Notes under the pieces: generated by a model
What the model saw: only the letters and a program-made list of their open reading frames with translations
Told to the model about the DNA's origin: nothing
The model's database searches: none
Shown: in pieces, positions 8,279 through 15,976 of the stretch
Layout of the letters: each line of letters opens with the position of its first letter
Numbering within the stretch: position 1 is the stretch's first letter
Program-made: the position numbers and the translations under genes
NCBI GenBank assembly: GCA_963640855.1
Contig: CAVIAJ010000001.1
Span: 77,127-141,126 of the forward strand
From: Methanarcanum sp963640855
GTDB lineage: Archaea; Thermoplasmatota; Thermoplasmata; Methanomassiliicoccales; Methanomethylophilaceae
Reading direction: 5' to 3'
Length of the DNA stretch: 64,000 nucleotides

Positions 8279-9292
8279 CTACTTCTCCGAGATGGATTCT
8301 TCGACGGGCATTCCGAAGTGTCTTCCGCCCGTTTCGATCTTTGCAAGGATTTTATCTCCGGCTTTGATCTTCGTAACGGATTCGGAACCGTCCTTCTTCA
8401 CGAGTTTGATAGTCTCCGCATTTTGGAGCATTACCGTGTATTCTCTCAATCCGTCTGTTGCGGTGACCATAAGTAGCGGTCTTTTTTCGACCTTGCATCT
8501 TCCGATTGATGCCACTCTTGTCTCTCCTTTTCCGTCACAGAGCAACACACTGTCTCCGCTCCTGAGTTCTGAAAGGTATCTCGTACCTTTTCCGGGTACT
8601 TCGATGTATGAGTGCACAGCGCCCGCATTCACTCTGAAAGGTCTGCTTGCGACGTAACCGTTGTCTTCGCTTTCCGACTGTACGAGAAACAGACAGTTGG
8701 AGTATGAGCCAATGAGCATACCTTCTCCGGGAGACATCATACTGCATGTGTCGATACATACTCTGTCGCCCATTTCAACGGGAGTGACCGAAACAACGGT
8801 AACTTCCGAAAGATTCTCTTCGGGACTTGCGGTGAGCGTATCGTTGAATTTTGAGAGTTCCATGGGATTGTCAATATCTATGACAATACCGTCGACACCT
8901 TTCTCCATAGTTGTCAGGTAGAGTTTGGCGTCATGACCGTCTTTTGCGGTTGCGTATACTTCCGTTCCGCTTCCGCCGAACTTTGCGATGAGATTCTCAA
9001 GAGGGATGACTGTCCAATCGGATGTTTCCGCAATGACCGCTTTTTTCTTTCCGGCCATGTTCATAGCTTCCGCCTGTGACTTCGGATCGTCGATATTCAT
9101 TGAAATGATCGAATTATCTGTGAATTCGCCGTCTTTTGTGTAAAATGCATCCATTTTACCGAGATCCTCGAAGGATTCATCCCCTTCTCTGAGGATGAAT
9201 CTGCATATTCCCGCTTCGAGTCCGTTTGTGACGTATTCCTTTCTCTTTTCACGGTCATCGGACCTGTCGGCCCTGACAATCAGTTTCTTCAT
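8279..9292 (-). CDS. aroB': 3-dehydroquinate synthase II (archaeal AroB')
   Basis: A 337-residue protein matching archaeal DHQ synthase II, which uses NAD to convert 2-amino-3,7-dideoxy-D-threo-hept-6-ulosonate (ADTH) oxidatively to 3-dehydroquinate. Family segments include GVDGIVIDIDNP, GDRVCIDTCSMMSPGEGMLIGSYS, FRVNAGAVHSYIEVPG and LSELRSGDSVLLCDGKG. I prefer ATG 9292 over GTG 9301, as the family starts with M-K-K-x-I. It follows ADTH synthase copy 1 with a short overlap or gap. The stop is TAG, one of only three TAG stops in the window, and the next codon is the ATG of aroDE in the same frame. A read-through product would be a 763-residue fusion. Confidence 0.92.
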   Translation of the reverse strand: MKKLIVRADRSDDREKRKEYVTNGLEAGICRFILREGDESFEDLGKMDAFYTKDGEFTDNSIISMNIDDPKSQAEAMNMAGKKKAVIAETSDWTVIPLENLIAKFGGSGTEVYATAKDGHDAKLYLTTMEKGVDGIVIDIDNPMELSKFNDTLTASPEENLSEVTVVSVTPVEMGDRVCIDTCSMMSPGEGMLIGSYSNCLFLVQSESEDNGYVASRPFRVNAGAVHSYIEVPGKGTRYLSELRSGDSVLLCDGKGETRVASIGRCKVEKRPLLMVTATDGLREYTVMLQNAETIKLVKKDGSESVTKIKAGDKILAKIETGGRHFGMPVEESISEK

Positions 9293-9297
9293 TTCAA

Positions 9298-10089
9298 TCA
9301 CTTAATGAATTTGGCTGCTTCTTCAACAGAGTAACCGTCCAATACGATACTCGAGATGGCTTTGGTTATTCCGTATACGTTCTTGTTCTGGAAGACATTT
9401 CTCCCTATGGATACACCGTGACCTCCGGCTTCGACGGAATCGTGAACCATGTTCAGGATATCCATATCGGAATCCATCTTGGGTCCGCCTGCGATTACGA
9501 CAGGTGCCAATGCACCTTTGCATACATACCTGAATGAATCGATATCTCCGGTGTAACTTACTTTTACGATATCGGCACCGAGTTCGGATGCCGCTCTTGC
9601 GCAGTGTGCCACGGCTTCGGGGTCGAAGGCATCTTTGATTTCGGGTCCGCGGGGATAGGCCATGATGATGAGGGGCATTCCCCAGTCGTTACACTGTTCC
9701 GAAATCTTTCCCGCTGTTTCAAGCATGGAGGGTTCGTCCTCCGAACCGAAGTTGATGTGTATGGAAACGGCGTCCGCACCGTATTTGATTGCTTCTTCGA
9801 TTGTTGTAATCTGAACCTTGCTGTTTCTCGAAGGTCCGAGATCCGTAGAAGCGGAGAGGTGCATAATCAGTCCGACATCTCTTCCGGATTTACGGTATGA
9901 GTATCTGATAAGTCCCTTGTGCATCAGTACGGCGGTCGCTCCGCCGTTCGATACATCGTCTACGGTCTGTTTCATATCGATCAGTCCTTTCTGGGGACCG
10001 ATTGATATTCCGTGATCCATAGGAACTATCACCGCGTTTCCGGTTTTCCTGTCGGTTATTCTTTCCATTCTGATGCTTTTTCCATACAT
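9298..10089 (-). CDS. aroA': 2-amino-3,7-dideoxy-D-threo-hept-6-ulosonate (ADTH) synthase, copy 1
   Basis: A 263-residue class I aldolase barrel, the first step of the archaeal shikimate route (6-deoxy-5-ketofructose phosphate plus aspartate semialdehyde gives ADTH). IVPMDHGISIGPQKGL holds the D-H-G motif. DIVKVSYTGD carries the Schiff-base lysine, and VVIAGGPKMDSD is the phosphate-binding loop. It is a clear paralogue of the copy at 11199-11990, with the same length. It lies between tyrA and DHQ synthase II, so its pathway is certain, but which copy does the ADTH reaction and which might act as a fructose-bisphosphate aldolase-like enzyme cannot be told by eye. Confidence 0.9.
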   Translation of the reverse strand: MYGKSIRMERITDRKTGNAVIVPMDHGISIGPQKGLIDMKQTVDDVSNGGATAVLMHKGLIRYSYRKSGRDVGLIMHLSASTDLGPSRNSKVQITTIEEAIKYGADAVSIHINFGSEDEPSMLETAGKISEQCNDWGMPLIIMAYPRGPEIKDAFDPEAVAHCARAASELGADIVKVSYTGDIDSFRYVCKGALAPVVIAGGPKMDSDMDILNMVHDSVEAGGHGVSIGRNVFQNKNVYGITKAISSIVLDGYSVEEAAKFIK

Positions 10090-10122
10090 CTGAGATGCCT
10101 CGTTTTTCTTGATTTAGTGGCC

Positions 10123-11187
10123 CTATATTTTACTATCCGTTTTTCCGAAGTATTTTCTGCCCGAATCCATTATCGATACGAATTCTTTCGGATCGTCGCT
10201 GAGGGATGCTTTTTTCAGATCGTCCACGGCTTTGGTGAACAGATTCCACATTTCGTCCCTGTGGGAGTTCATGTGTTGGATTTCGTAGTAAAGCATCGGA
10301 TCTTCCGTTGCGACGGAGACGTTGGTATCGAGCCCTTTGTTGAATGTCGTGGATGCTACCGTTCTCAGATCTTCGAAAGTGTATCCGCTGTTATCCAATA
10401 CTGTAAACAGTGCAATGTTCACTGCATGGGTCAGACCGAGTACGTATGACATGTAACTGTCGTGTTCGGAGATGTCCATTACTCTGATGTTTCCTCCGAG
10501 GTCGTCGAATATCGAGATCACTTCGTTTACGGCATCTCTGTTCCCGCAGTCGCATACAATCAGGTTCCTGTTGAACATGGATTTTGCGGAAGGTCCGAAC
10601 ATCGGGTGCACAGAACACACCATTCTTTTCGATGACAATTCCTTCAGTATGTCTGTGACAGGAGTCTTCAGGGATGTGAGATCGAATATCAGCGCATCTT
10701 TTCTGCAGATATTATCTAATTCTTTCAGGATTGAGCATGTCAGATGAATCGGGACAGACACTATGACAACGTCGCAGTCCGAGCAGTCGCTGATTGTTTT
10801 CCCGTTGTTTACGGCGGGATCGATTATGACTACAGAACTTCCGTTTTCCGTCATCAAATCGGACATCCATCTGCCCATTTTTCCGGCACCGCCGATTACC
10901 GCGACTCTGCCGATATTTTTCTTCATCAGTCTTGATTCCGATTCAACGGCTTCGGCGATGAGTGCGGATGCTACGTTTCTCATAACATCTTCACTCAGTC
11001 CTTTTGCTTTGCCTTCGTTTACGTATCTCTTAATGACTTTTTCCTCGACCGGGATGTTCCTCAGAGGCCTGTGTGTTTCCATTTTGGTCCTGGCTACGTC
11101 CTGTGCCAGAGCAGTGCGTTCGGAAATCAGTCTGATGATTTCGAGATCTCTCTTTCTGATTTCTTCTCTGAGTGTTTCCAAATCCAT
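10123..11187 (-). CDS. tyrA: Bifunctional chorismate mutase and prephenate dehydrogenase
   Basis: A 354-residue fusion. Residues 1-85 are an all-helical AroQ chorismate mutase (LREEIRKRDLEIIRLISER, then KMETHRPLRNIPVEEKVI). From about residue 93 there is a dinucleotide-binding prephenate dehydrogenase (VAVIGGAGKMGRWM, VHPMFGPSAKSMFNRN, SYVLGLTHAVNIALF). It makes prephenate and then 4-hydroxyphenylpyruvate for tyrosine, while the separate pheA gene handles phenylalanine. It sits between the two ADTH synthase genes, 11 bases after one and 33 before the next. The stop is TAG, followed two codons later by TAA, so read-through would add only three residues. Confidence 0.94.
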   Translation of the reverse strand: MDLETLREEIRKRDLEIIRLISERTALAQDVARTKMETHRPLRNIPVEEKVIKRYVNEGKAKGLSEDVMRNVASALIAEAVESESRLMKKNIGRVAVIGGAGKMGRWMSDLMTENGSSVVIIDPAVNNGKTISDCSDCDVVIVSVPIHLTCSILKELDNICRKDALIFDLTSLKTPVTDILKELSSKRMVCSVHPMFGPSAKSMFNRNLIVCDCGNRDAVNEVISIFDDLGGNIRVMDISEHDSYMSYVLGLTHAVNIALFTVLDNSGYTFEDLRTVASTTFNKGLDTNVSVATEDPMLYYEIQHMNSHRDEMWNLFTKAVDDLKKASLSDDPKEFVSIMDSGRKYFGKTDSKI

Positions 11188-11198
11188 GTGCCGTCACC

Positions 11199-11990
11199 TC
11201 ATTCGAGATGTGCAGCCGCCTCTTTTACCGTTGCGCCGTGAAGCACTATGTCCGAGATGGCGGACATCATGCTTCTGACATCTCTGTGCTGGAAGACATT
11301 CCTTCCGATGGATACGCCGCGGCCTCCGGCTTCGACGGAATCATGGACCATATTCAGTATGTCCATGTCGGAATCCATCTTGGGTCCGCCTGCGATTACG
11401 ACGGGAACCATACATCCCTCCACTACTTTGGAGAAGGAATCTATGTCTCCGGTGTAACTTACCTTCACGATATCCGCTCCGAGCTCGGATGCAACTCTTG
11501 CACTGTGCGCTATTGCAATCGGATCGAATGAGTCTTTAATCGTGGGTCCGCGGGGGTATGCCATGGCAATCAGGGGCATTCCCCATTCCATACATTTGCT
11601 GGAGATGTTTCCGAGGTCTTCGAGCATTCTCGGTTCGGTTTCCGCACCTACGTTTACGTGTATCGATACGGCATCCGCACCGAGTTTCAGACCGTCTTCG
11701 ACGGTGGCAACCAACACTTTGTTGTTGGAATTCACTCCTATGTCAGTGGAAGCGGACATGTGAAGAATCAATCCCACATCGTGACCGCTTGTTCTGTGAC
11801 CCTGAGGGATCATTCCCTTATGCATCAGCACAGCGGTTGCACCACCTTCCGTAACATCATTGACGGTTTTTCTCAGATCCACGATTCCCGGAACGGGACC
11901 CATGCTGATTCCGTGGTCAAGAGGAACGATTACTGCGTTTCCGCTGTTTCTGTCGATGATTCTTTCGATTCTGATTTTCTTACCGAACAT
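11199..11990 (-). CDS. aroA': ADTH synthase, copy 2 (first gene of the aro operon)
   Basis: A 263-residue paralogue of the aldolase at 9298-10089, with the same D-H-G motif (IVPLDHGISMGPVPG), the Schiff-base lysine in DIVKVSYTGD and the loop VVIAGGPKMDSD. I choose ATG 11990 (MFGKKIRIERI), which aligns exactly with the other copy; the TTG at 12005 is weaker. A TATA-like box at 12022-12030 would place the transcript start about ten bases before this ATG. It leads an eight-gene operon running to aroC. Having two copies in one operon suggests different substrates or different regulation. Confidence 0.88.
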   Translation of the reverse strand: MFGKKIRIERIIDRNSGNAVIVPLDHGISMGPVPGIVDLRKTVNDVTEGGATAVLMHKGMIPQGHRTSGHDVGLILHMSASTDIGVNSNNKVLVATVEDGLKLGADAVSIHVNVGAETEPRMLEDLGNISSKCMEWGMPLIAMAYPRGPTIKDSFDPIAIAHSARVASELGADIVKVSYTGDIDSFSKVVEGCMVPVVIAGGPKMDSDMDILNMVHDSVEAGGRGVSIGRNVFQHRDVRSMMSAISDIVLHGATVKEAAAHLE

Positions 11991-12021
11991 GGTATTCCGT
12001 GTCAAGTGTTAACACGGCACA

Positions 12022-12030
12022 CTATTTAAC
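12022..12030 (-). promoter_or_regulatory. TATA-like box of the aro operon
   Basis: Read on the minus strand this is GTTAAATAG, centred about 36 bases before the ATG at 11990. That predicts a transcript start near 12000 and a very short leader. No attenuator or riboswitch-like fold is seen between the box and the first gene. Confidence 0.5.
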
Positions 12031-12166
12031 CGTATCTGTTCCGGTACGTCCGGTTTAACAGGAGACACGTTTCAGACGTCTGGGTACTTTCGGAAAATGA
12101 TGTTTTTATGCATTAACTATATAAACTATATCCGTCAATATACTTACTACAAGGGGGTGAAAAGGG

Positions 12167-12391
12167 ATGGCACTCAGTGATGCAGTTGTGAACATTTTGA
12201 AACTTCTGATCAGCCTGGTGATTATGATTATCATCGGATTGGTTTGTTTCTTAATTATCGCATTCATTGTGAAATGGGCCGGAGAACTCATTTTCGGTTC
12301 CGGAAGCGTGTCTGCAGTCGGATGTCTTGTCGCAGCCGCCATACTTTCAGCAGGAATGTTGATCGGCGGCGGTGTCGGTTCCAAGAACTGA
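12167..12391 (+). CDS. Small two-helix membrane protein
   Basis: A 74-residue hydrophobic protein with transmembrane segments at about 8-36 and 42-68 and a lysine-ended, glycine-rich tail (GGGVGSKN). A strong ribosome binding site AAGGGGGTGA lies seven bases before the ATG, and ACTATATAAAC at 12116-12126 is a good TATA box. It therefore has a longer leader than most genes here. Codons are C-rich and look well expressed. I do not recognise a family. A GC-rich hairpin follows it, between it and the convergent flavoprotein gene. Confidence 0.7.
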   Translation: MALSDAVVNILKLLISLVIMIIIGLVCFLIIAFIVKWAGELIFGSGSVSAVGCLVAAAILSAGMLIGGGVGSKN

Positions 12392-12421
12392 ACATCAAAA
12401 CGTGATTGAGAAAACGATTTA

Positions 12422-12439
12422 CGGGGCCTTCCGGCCCCG
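12422..12439. terminator. Hairpin between convergent genes
   Basis: Perfect 7-bp stem CGGGGCC / GGCCCCG with loop TTCC, placed between the stop of the small membrane protein and the stop of the convergent flavoprotein. It can form on either strand. No long T-run follows, so the role as terminator is inferred from position. Confidence 0.6.
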
Positions 12440-12449
12440 ATAATAAGTT

Positions 12450-12998
12450 TCAGAGTTTCTTTCCGAGGGCTTTTGCTTCTTCCATAAGCGCCTTGTCATT
12501 TGCAGCCGCATCGGGAGCCATCATGTTTCCGCGGACGATGCTTCCGACAACCTCTCCTCTGAAGAAGTTCTTCCATATTCCTTCAATGTCTGCTGCCATT
12601 GCTTTTGCGCCGTCGAGACCTGATCCGCAGGTGACGACAACCGCAACCTTCTTTCCGGCTGCGATGTTGGGAACGAAATCTCCTCCGAGGAAGCTGAATG
12701 TCCTGTCCTCGAACATCCTGTACTGCGCTGTCCTCTGTCTGAAGTAGTCGGGTGTTGCGAGAATGAGTGAATCCGCTCCCCTGACCGCCTCAAGAACTTC
12801 CGCCATTTCGTCCTTTACAACACATTTGCCTGTCTTCTTGCATCCGTAGCAGGACTGACAGCCTTTTGCGTCGAGTTTGTTAAGTTTGAACGTCTTGATT
12901 TCGTTGCCGTTTGCTTTTGCACCCTCTGCAACCGCCTCTGCGATTGCATCGGAGTTTCCTTTCCTCGGTGAACCGAGGATAACAACTGTCGAACTCAT
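12450..12998 (-). CDS. Iron-sulfur flavoprotein-like NAD(P)H-dependent FMN reductase
   Basis: A 182-residue flavodoxin-fold protein. VVILGSPRKGNSDAIAEAV is the FMN phosphate loop of the NADPH-dependent FMN reductase family. GCQSCYGCKKTGKC is a compact cysteine motif as in archaeal iron-sulfur flavoproteins (Isf), which bind a 4Fe-4S cluster and FMN and pass electrons to oxygen-stress or other acceptors. YFRQRTAQYRMFEDRTF follows the usual substrate strand. Codon choice is strongly biased toward C-ending codons, suggesting high expression. It is divergent from an HxlR regulator whose shared upstream region contains repeats, so redox or substrate control by that regulator is likely. Confidence 0.85.
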   Translation of the reverse strand: MSSTVVILGSPRKGNSDAIAEAVAEGAKANGNEIKTFKLNKLDAKGCQSCYGCKKTGKCVVKDEMAEVLEAVRGADSLILATPDYFRQRTAQYRMFEDRTFSFLGGDFVPNIAAGKKVAVVVTCGSGLDGAKAMAADIEGIWKNFFRGEVVGSIVRGNMMAPDAAANDKALMEEAKALGKKL

Positions 12999-13051
12999 CT
13001 GATTGCCTTCTCTGCGTGTTCAGGCACGCATGTGATTAACAATGCGGAGAC

Positions 13052-13112
13052 AGTATAAATTACATTTGGTAACCAGATTACATTTTAATACTTAGGTGTA
13101 CATCTGTAATCT
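13052..13112. promoter_or_regulatory. Divergent promoter region with operator-like repeats
   Basis: Between the flavoprotein and HxlR starts are a direct repeat ATTACATTT (13059-13067 and 13077-13085), a dyad TGGT-A-ACCA (13068-13076) and an inverted repeat AGATTAC (13075-13081) / GTAATCT (13106-13112) ending at the HxlR ATG. The box TTTTAATA at 13083-13090 would give a leaderless HxlR transcript. AATTTATACT read on the minus strand near 13052-13060 would serve the flavoprotein. Binding by the HxlR product is inferred from the layout. Confidence 0.5.
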
Positions 13113-13466
13113 ATGAATGAGCCGAGATATGACTGTGCAATCGATGCGGCAATGTCCGTTATAGAAGGAAGATGGAAGACTGTTATTCTCTGCAATCTTG
13201 CTTACAAAGGATCTATGCGTTTCAATCAGTTGCTCAAGAGTATCGACGGTATTTCATCGAGAATTCTCACGAAACAGCTCAAGGAACTGGAAGAAGACGG
13301 CGTAGTTCTCAGAAAAGTCACTTCGGAACCTGTTCTGAAAGTGGAATACTCACTCTCTCCCAAGGGAGAATCTCTTATTCCCGTTATGAAGACCATCGCC
13401 GAATGGGGGCTGAAGAACATGTTCCCGAATATGGTGAAGATCGAAGGTGCGGAATCGCTCAGTTAA
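13113..13466 (+). CDS. HxlR-family winged-helix regulator
   Basis: A 117-residue regulator with the HxlR signature: CAIDAAMSVIEGRWKTVIL (cysteine near the N-terminus followed by G-x-W), LAYKGSMRFNQLLKSIDGIS, ILTKQLKELEEDGVV and LSPKGESLIPV. Family members often sense redox state or electrophiles through the N-terminal cysteine. It is divergent from the iron-sulfur flavoprotein and probably controls it and itself. The ATG is about 25 bases after a TATA-like box, so the message is probably leaderless. Confidence 0.9.
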   Translation: MNEPRYDCAIDAAMSVIEGRWKTVILCNLAYKGSMRFNQLLKSIDGISSRILTKQLKELEEDGVVLRKVTSEPVLKVEYSLSPKGESLIPVMKTIAEWGLKNMFPNMVKIEGAESLS

Positions 13467-13493
13467 AAATACATCCGAGTGAGATACACATCC

Positions 13494-14435
13494 ATGGTCT
13501 ATCAGGTCACTCAGATCGATATCGACGAGGCAGGAAGGATATACAGATCCTGTAAAGACAGAAAATTCATCACCGCGAAAGCGGACATATCGGGAATCTG
13601 TGTGAAGATTCATTCCGAAGACAGAATCACTGTCGATATGTGGAGAGATAATTTCTATCCGATGTTGGACTGTGTCCGCACCCATGCAAGGATTTTCTGT
13701 CTCAACGACGAAAGCGGTGAACTGAAAGTTCTGTACAACAGAATGACTTCGACGGCATTCCTTTACAATTTCGATTACTATGGATGGATTAAGAGTATCG
13801 CACTCGCAATGGCATCGGACATTCTCGAAGATTCCCACAAGATATACTCGGTACACGGAGCCGCATTGGATATCGACGGTACGGGAGTAACGCTGATAGC
13901 ACCTTCCAAGACAGGAAAAACAACACAGTCGTGGGGACTGCTGAGGATGGAAAACGCACACCTCATCACCGACGATTGGTATTTCGTAAGACTTACGAAA
14001 GGAAGGCCTCTGTCTACGGGTTCGGAGAAGAACTGTTACATCGATGCGGATATCGGAGACGTTTGGGAAGAGTTTAAGCCTCTTGTCGAAACAACAAAAT
14101 TCGACAACAAAGGAAGAGGAATCGCAAACGTAAGATGGGTCACCGGAAAAGATTCCGTCACAGGCAGTACGTACATGAGATACGTCATTTTCCTGAGAAG
14201 AGATCAAAACGATGAGGAAATCAGCAGGGAACTGTCAATCGACGAAGCCATGGATTACATTGTGAAGAACGATTTCTGCAACCCGCATCAGATGATCAGA
14301 GACGGAAGAAAAACCGCTTTGAGGACGGAATTCTTCAGAGAATTCCTTTCATGCTGCAGAGTATTCCTTGTGAATACGAGAACAAAAGCGGAAGATACGC
14401 AGGAAACGATCAGGAAGATAATCCGTTCCGGGTGA
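13494..14435 (+). CDS. HPr kinase/PEPCK-like P-loop protein
   Basis: A 313-residue protein with a C-terminal P-loop domain like that of HprK. SVHGAALDIDGTGVTLIAP leads into a Walker A of APSKTGKTT at about residues 139-147, and LITDDWYFV follows where HprK has its second acidic motif. The N-terminal 120 residues are unfamiliar. Archaea lack the HPr phosphotransferase system, so the substrate is not HPr; it could be a small molecule or a peptide. I start at ATG 13494, 25-30 bases after the AT box TTAAAAATAC. It lies 27 bases after the HxlR gene and may be read from the same transcript. Its 3' end overlaps sfsA by 26 bases. Confidence 0.7.
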   Translation: MVYQVTQIDIDEAGRIYRSCKDRKFITAKADISGICVKIHSEDRITVDMWRDNFYPMLDCVRTHARIFCLNDESGELKVLYNRMTSTAFLYNFDYYGWIKSIALAMASDILEDSHKIYSVHGAALDIDGTGVTLIAPSKTGKTTQSWGLLRMENAHLITDDWYFVRLTKGRPLSTGSEKNCYIDADIGDVWEEFKPLVETTKFDNKGRGIANVRWVTGKDSVTGSTYMRYVIFLRRDQNDEEISRELSIDEAMDYIVKNDFCNPHQMIRDGRKTALRTEFFREFLSCCRVFLVNTRTKAEDTQETIRKIIRSG

Positions 14436-15108
14436 GGATAATTTTAACGGAATTTCTCAGCTCTATGGAAGATTCCGTTACTTCGCAGTCGTATGCGACG
14501 ATGTGTACTCCGTTCTTTTCCGCCTCAATCAGTGCTTCGCCGAATTCCGGATGTGTTTCGTAATTCGGTGTGAAGTATCTTACATCTTTCATCTGAATCA
14601 GGAAGAAGATGTATGCTTCATATCCTTCTTTTACGCATTCAATCAATCCTTTTACGTGTTTCAGTCCTCTTTCGGTAGGTGCGTCGGGGAATAATGCAAT
14701 TCCGTTTTTTTCCAAAGTAACGCCTTTTACCTCGATGAAGCATTTTTTCTTACCTTCCGCAAAGAAATCGAAACGGGAATCGCCGTGAACTGTTTCGCTT
14801 CTTATTGTTTTCAATCTGTCTATCAACCCGATACGGGGAAGACTTTCTTCCACAACACGGTTCGGAATCTGACTGTCGATATTGATCAGACGTTTTCCTT
14901 TGTATACGGCAATAATATCGTATTTTGTCTTACGTTCGGGATTATCGGATACACTGAGTACAACCTTCACTCCTTTGATCAGGAGTTCCTTACACCGTCC
15001 TGTATTTTTCACATGACATTTCTCAACTTTACCGTTGATTTCAACCGAAGCGATGAATCTGTTCGGCCTTTCGATGAAAATTCCCGTAAGAGTGTTACCG
15101 TAATGCAT
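14410..15108 (-). CDS. sfsA: SfsA family protein (PD-(D/E)XK nuclease fold)
   Basis: A 232-residue protein matching the sugar fermentation stimulation protein A family throughout: FIERPNRFIASVEI, HVKNTGRCKELLIKGVKV, VHGDSRFDFFAE and CFIEVKGVTL, where the last two give the D and E-x-K of the nuclease-like active site. The biological role in archaea is not settled. It is four bases downstream of a small HxlR gene on the same strand and converges on the HprK-like gene with overlapping ends. Confidence 0.9.
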   Translation of the reverse strand: MHYGNTLTGIFIERPNRFIASVEINGKVEKCHVKNTGRCKELLIKGVKVVLSVSDNPERKTKYDIIAVYKGKRLINIDSQIPNRVVEESLPRIGLIDRLKTIRSETVHGDSRFDFFAEGKKKCFIEVKGVTLEKNGIALFPDAPTERGLKHVKGLIECVKEGYEAYIFFLIQMKDVRYFTPNYETHPEFGEALIEAEKNGVHIVAYDCEVTESSIELRNSVKIILTRNGLSS

Positions 15109-15112
15109 CGAT

Positions 15113-15433
15113 TCACATCTCTTTCAGATCGGGATGATGTTCAATCAGCCAATTGTATGTGGAAATCATCCACGGTACGACGGTGTATCCGTCTTTTGAG
15201 ATTGTATAGAAAACGGCTCTTTCGGTCTCGGTACGTTCGATAAGATCCGCTTCTTCGAGAATTTTGAGATGTCTCGAAAGTACGGCCTGTGTTATCGGAG
15301 AAAGAAGTCTTTTCAGTTCGTTAAACCTCTTCGGTCCGTAATACAATTCGTAAAGAATACGTAAATTCCAGCTGTTGCCGAACGATGACAGATAGACGTC
15401 GATAACTTTGCAGATATTCTCCCTTTCCGTCAT
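15113..15433 (-). CDS. HxlR-like winged-helix regulator
   Basis: A 106-residue winged helix protein: WNLRILYELYYGPKRFNELKRLLSP, QAVLSRHLKILEEADLIERTE and a C-terminal YNWLIEHHPDLKEM. The helix order matches HxlR/ArsR regulators, without the early cysteine of classic HxlR proteins. I start at ATG 15433 (MTERENICKV); the longer frame to 15481 lacks support. It is followed four bases later by sfsA, with which it is likely co-transcribed, and it is divergent from fluC. Confidence 0.8.
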   Translation of the reverse strand: MTERENICKVIDVYLSSFGNSWNLRILYELYYGPKRFNELKRLLSPITQAVLSRHLKILEEADLIERTETERAVFYTISKDGYTVVPWMISTYNWLIEHHPDLKEM

Positions 15434-15542
15434 GCCGTCGCGATTATTATCCGATAATATAAACACCGATGCCTGGAACATCGGATTGTTTGATTCCTGA
15501 ACATAACAAAATCAGTTATATCTTCGTTGTAATCACCGGACT

Positions 15543-15917
15543 ATGGATGTAAGTGCCGCAGATATTCTGCTTATTGCGTTGGGCGGAGCGATAGGTGCGG
15601 TACTGAGGTTTTCGGTAGGACAGGTTGTGAATACCGAACAGTTCCCGTGGGCTACGTTTGCTGTCAATATCTTAGGTACATTTTTCCTTGCGCTGATAAC
15701 ATTTTCATTCCCCGGAATATCGACAGGTGCCAGACTGTTTCTTTTTACGGGATTCTTCGGTGCATTTACGACAATGTCTACATTCTCCCTGGAAACAGTG
15801 AATCTTTACTTCGACGGACGTATTGCGGATGCCGCATTCAATTTCATTCTGAATGCGGGATTATGTGTCATAGGTGCGATCTGCGGAAGGTATGCGGGAC
15901 TTGCGATTGTAGGTTGA
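15543..15917 (+). CDS. crcB: Fluoride exporter FluC/CrcB
   Basis: A 124-residue, four-helix membrane protein. ALGGAIGAVLRFSVG, WATFAVNILGTFFLAL and GFFGAFTTMSTFSLETV are the defining CrcB motifs, the last lining the fluoride pore. Fluc channels work as dual-topology dimers that export fluoride. I looked for a fluoride riboswitch in the 60 bases before the start and saw none. An AT box AGTTATATCT sits about 25 bases before the ATG. Confidence 0.93.
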   Translation: MDVSAADILLIALGGAIGAVLRFSVGQVVNTEQFPWATFAVNILGTFFLALITFSFPGISTGARLFLFTGFFGAFTTMSTFSLETVNLYFDGRIADAAFNFILNAGLCVIGAICGRYAGLAIVG

Positions 15918-15976
15918 TTAAACGGTATTTTGTAAGATACTGCCTTCTTAATAACTTCGGATGCAATCTATTGCCG

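Noticed and set aside
13350..14207. A 285-codon minus-strand frame
   Set aside because: Antisense to the HxlR and HprK-like genes, with no start signals and with composition of a shadow frame.
15482..15542. Fluoride riboswitch before crcB
   Set aside because: The short leader has none of the conserved GGCGAUGG/CUGAUG-type pseudoknot pieces and the gene seems leaderless.
15647..15976. In-frame extension of the DUF1638 gene into fluC
   Set aside because: The extension is a frameshifted reading of fluC; the leaderless promoter and family start are at 15977.
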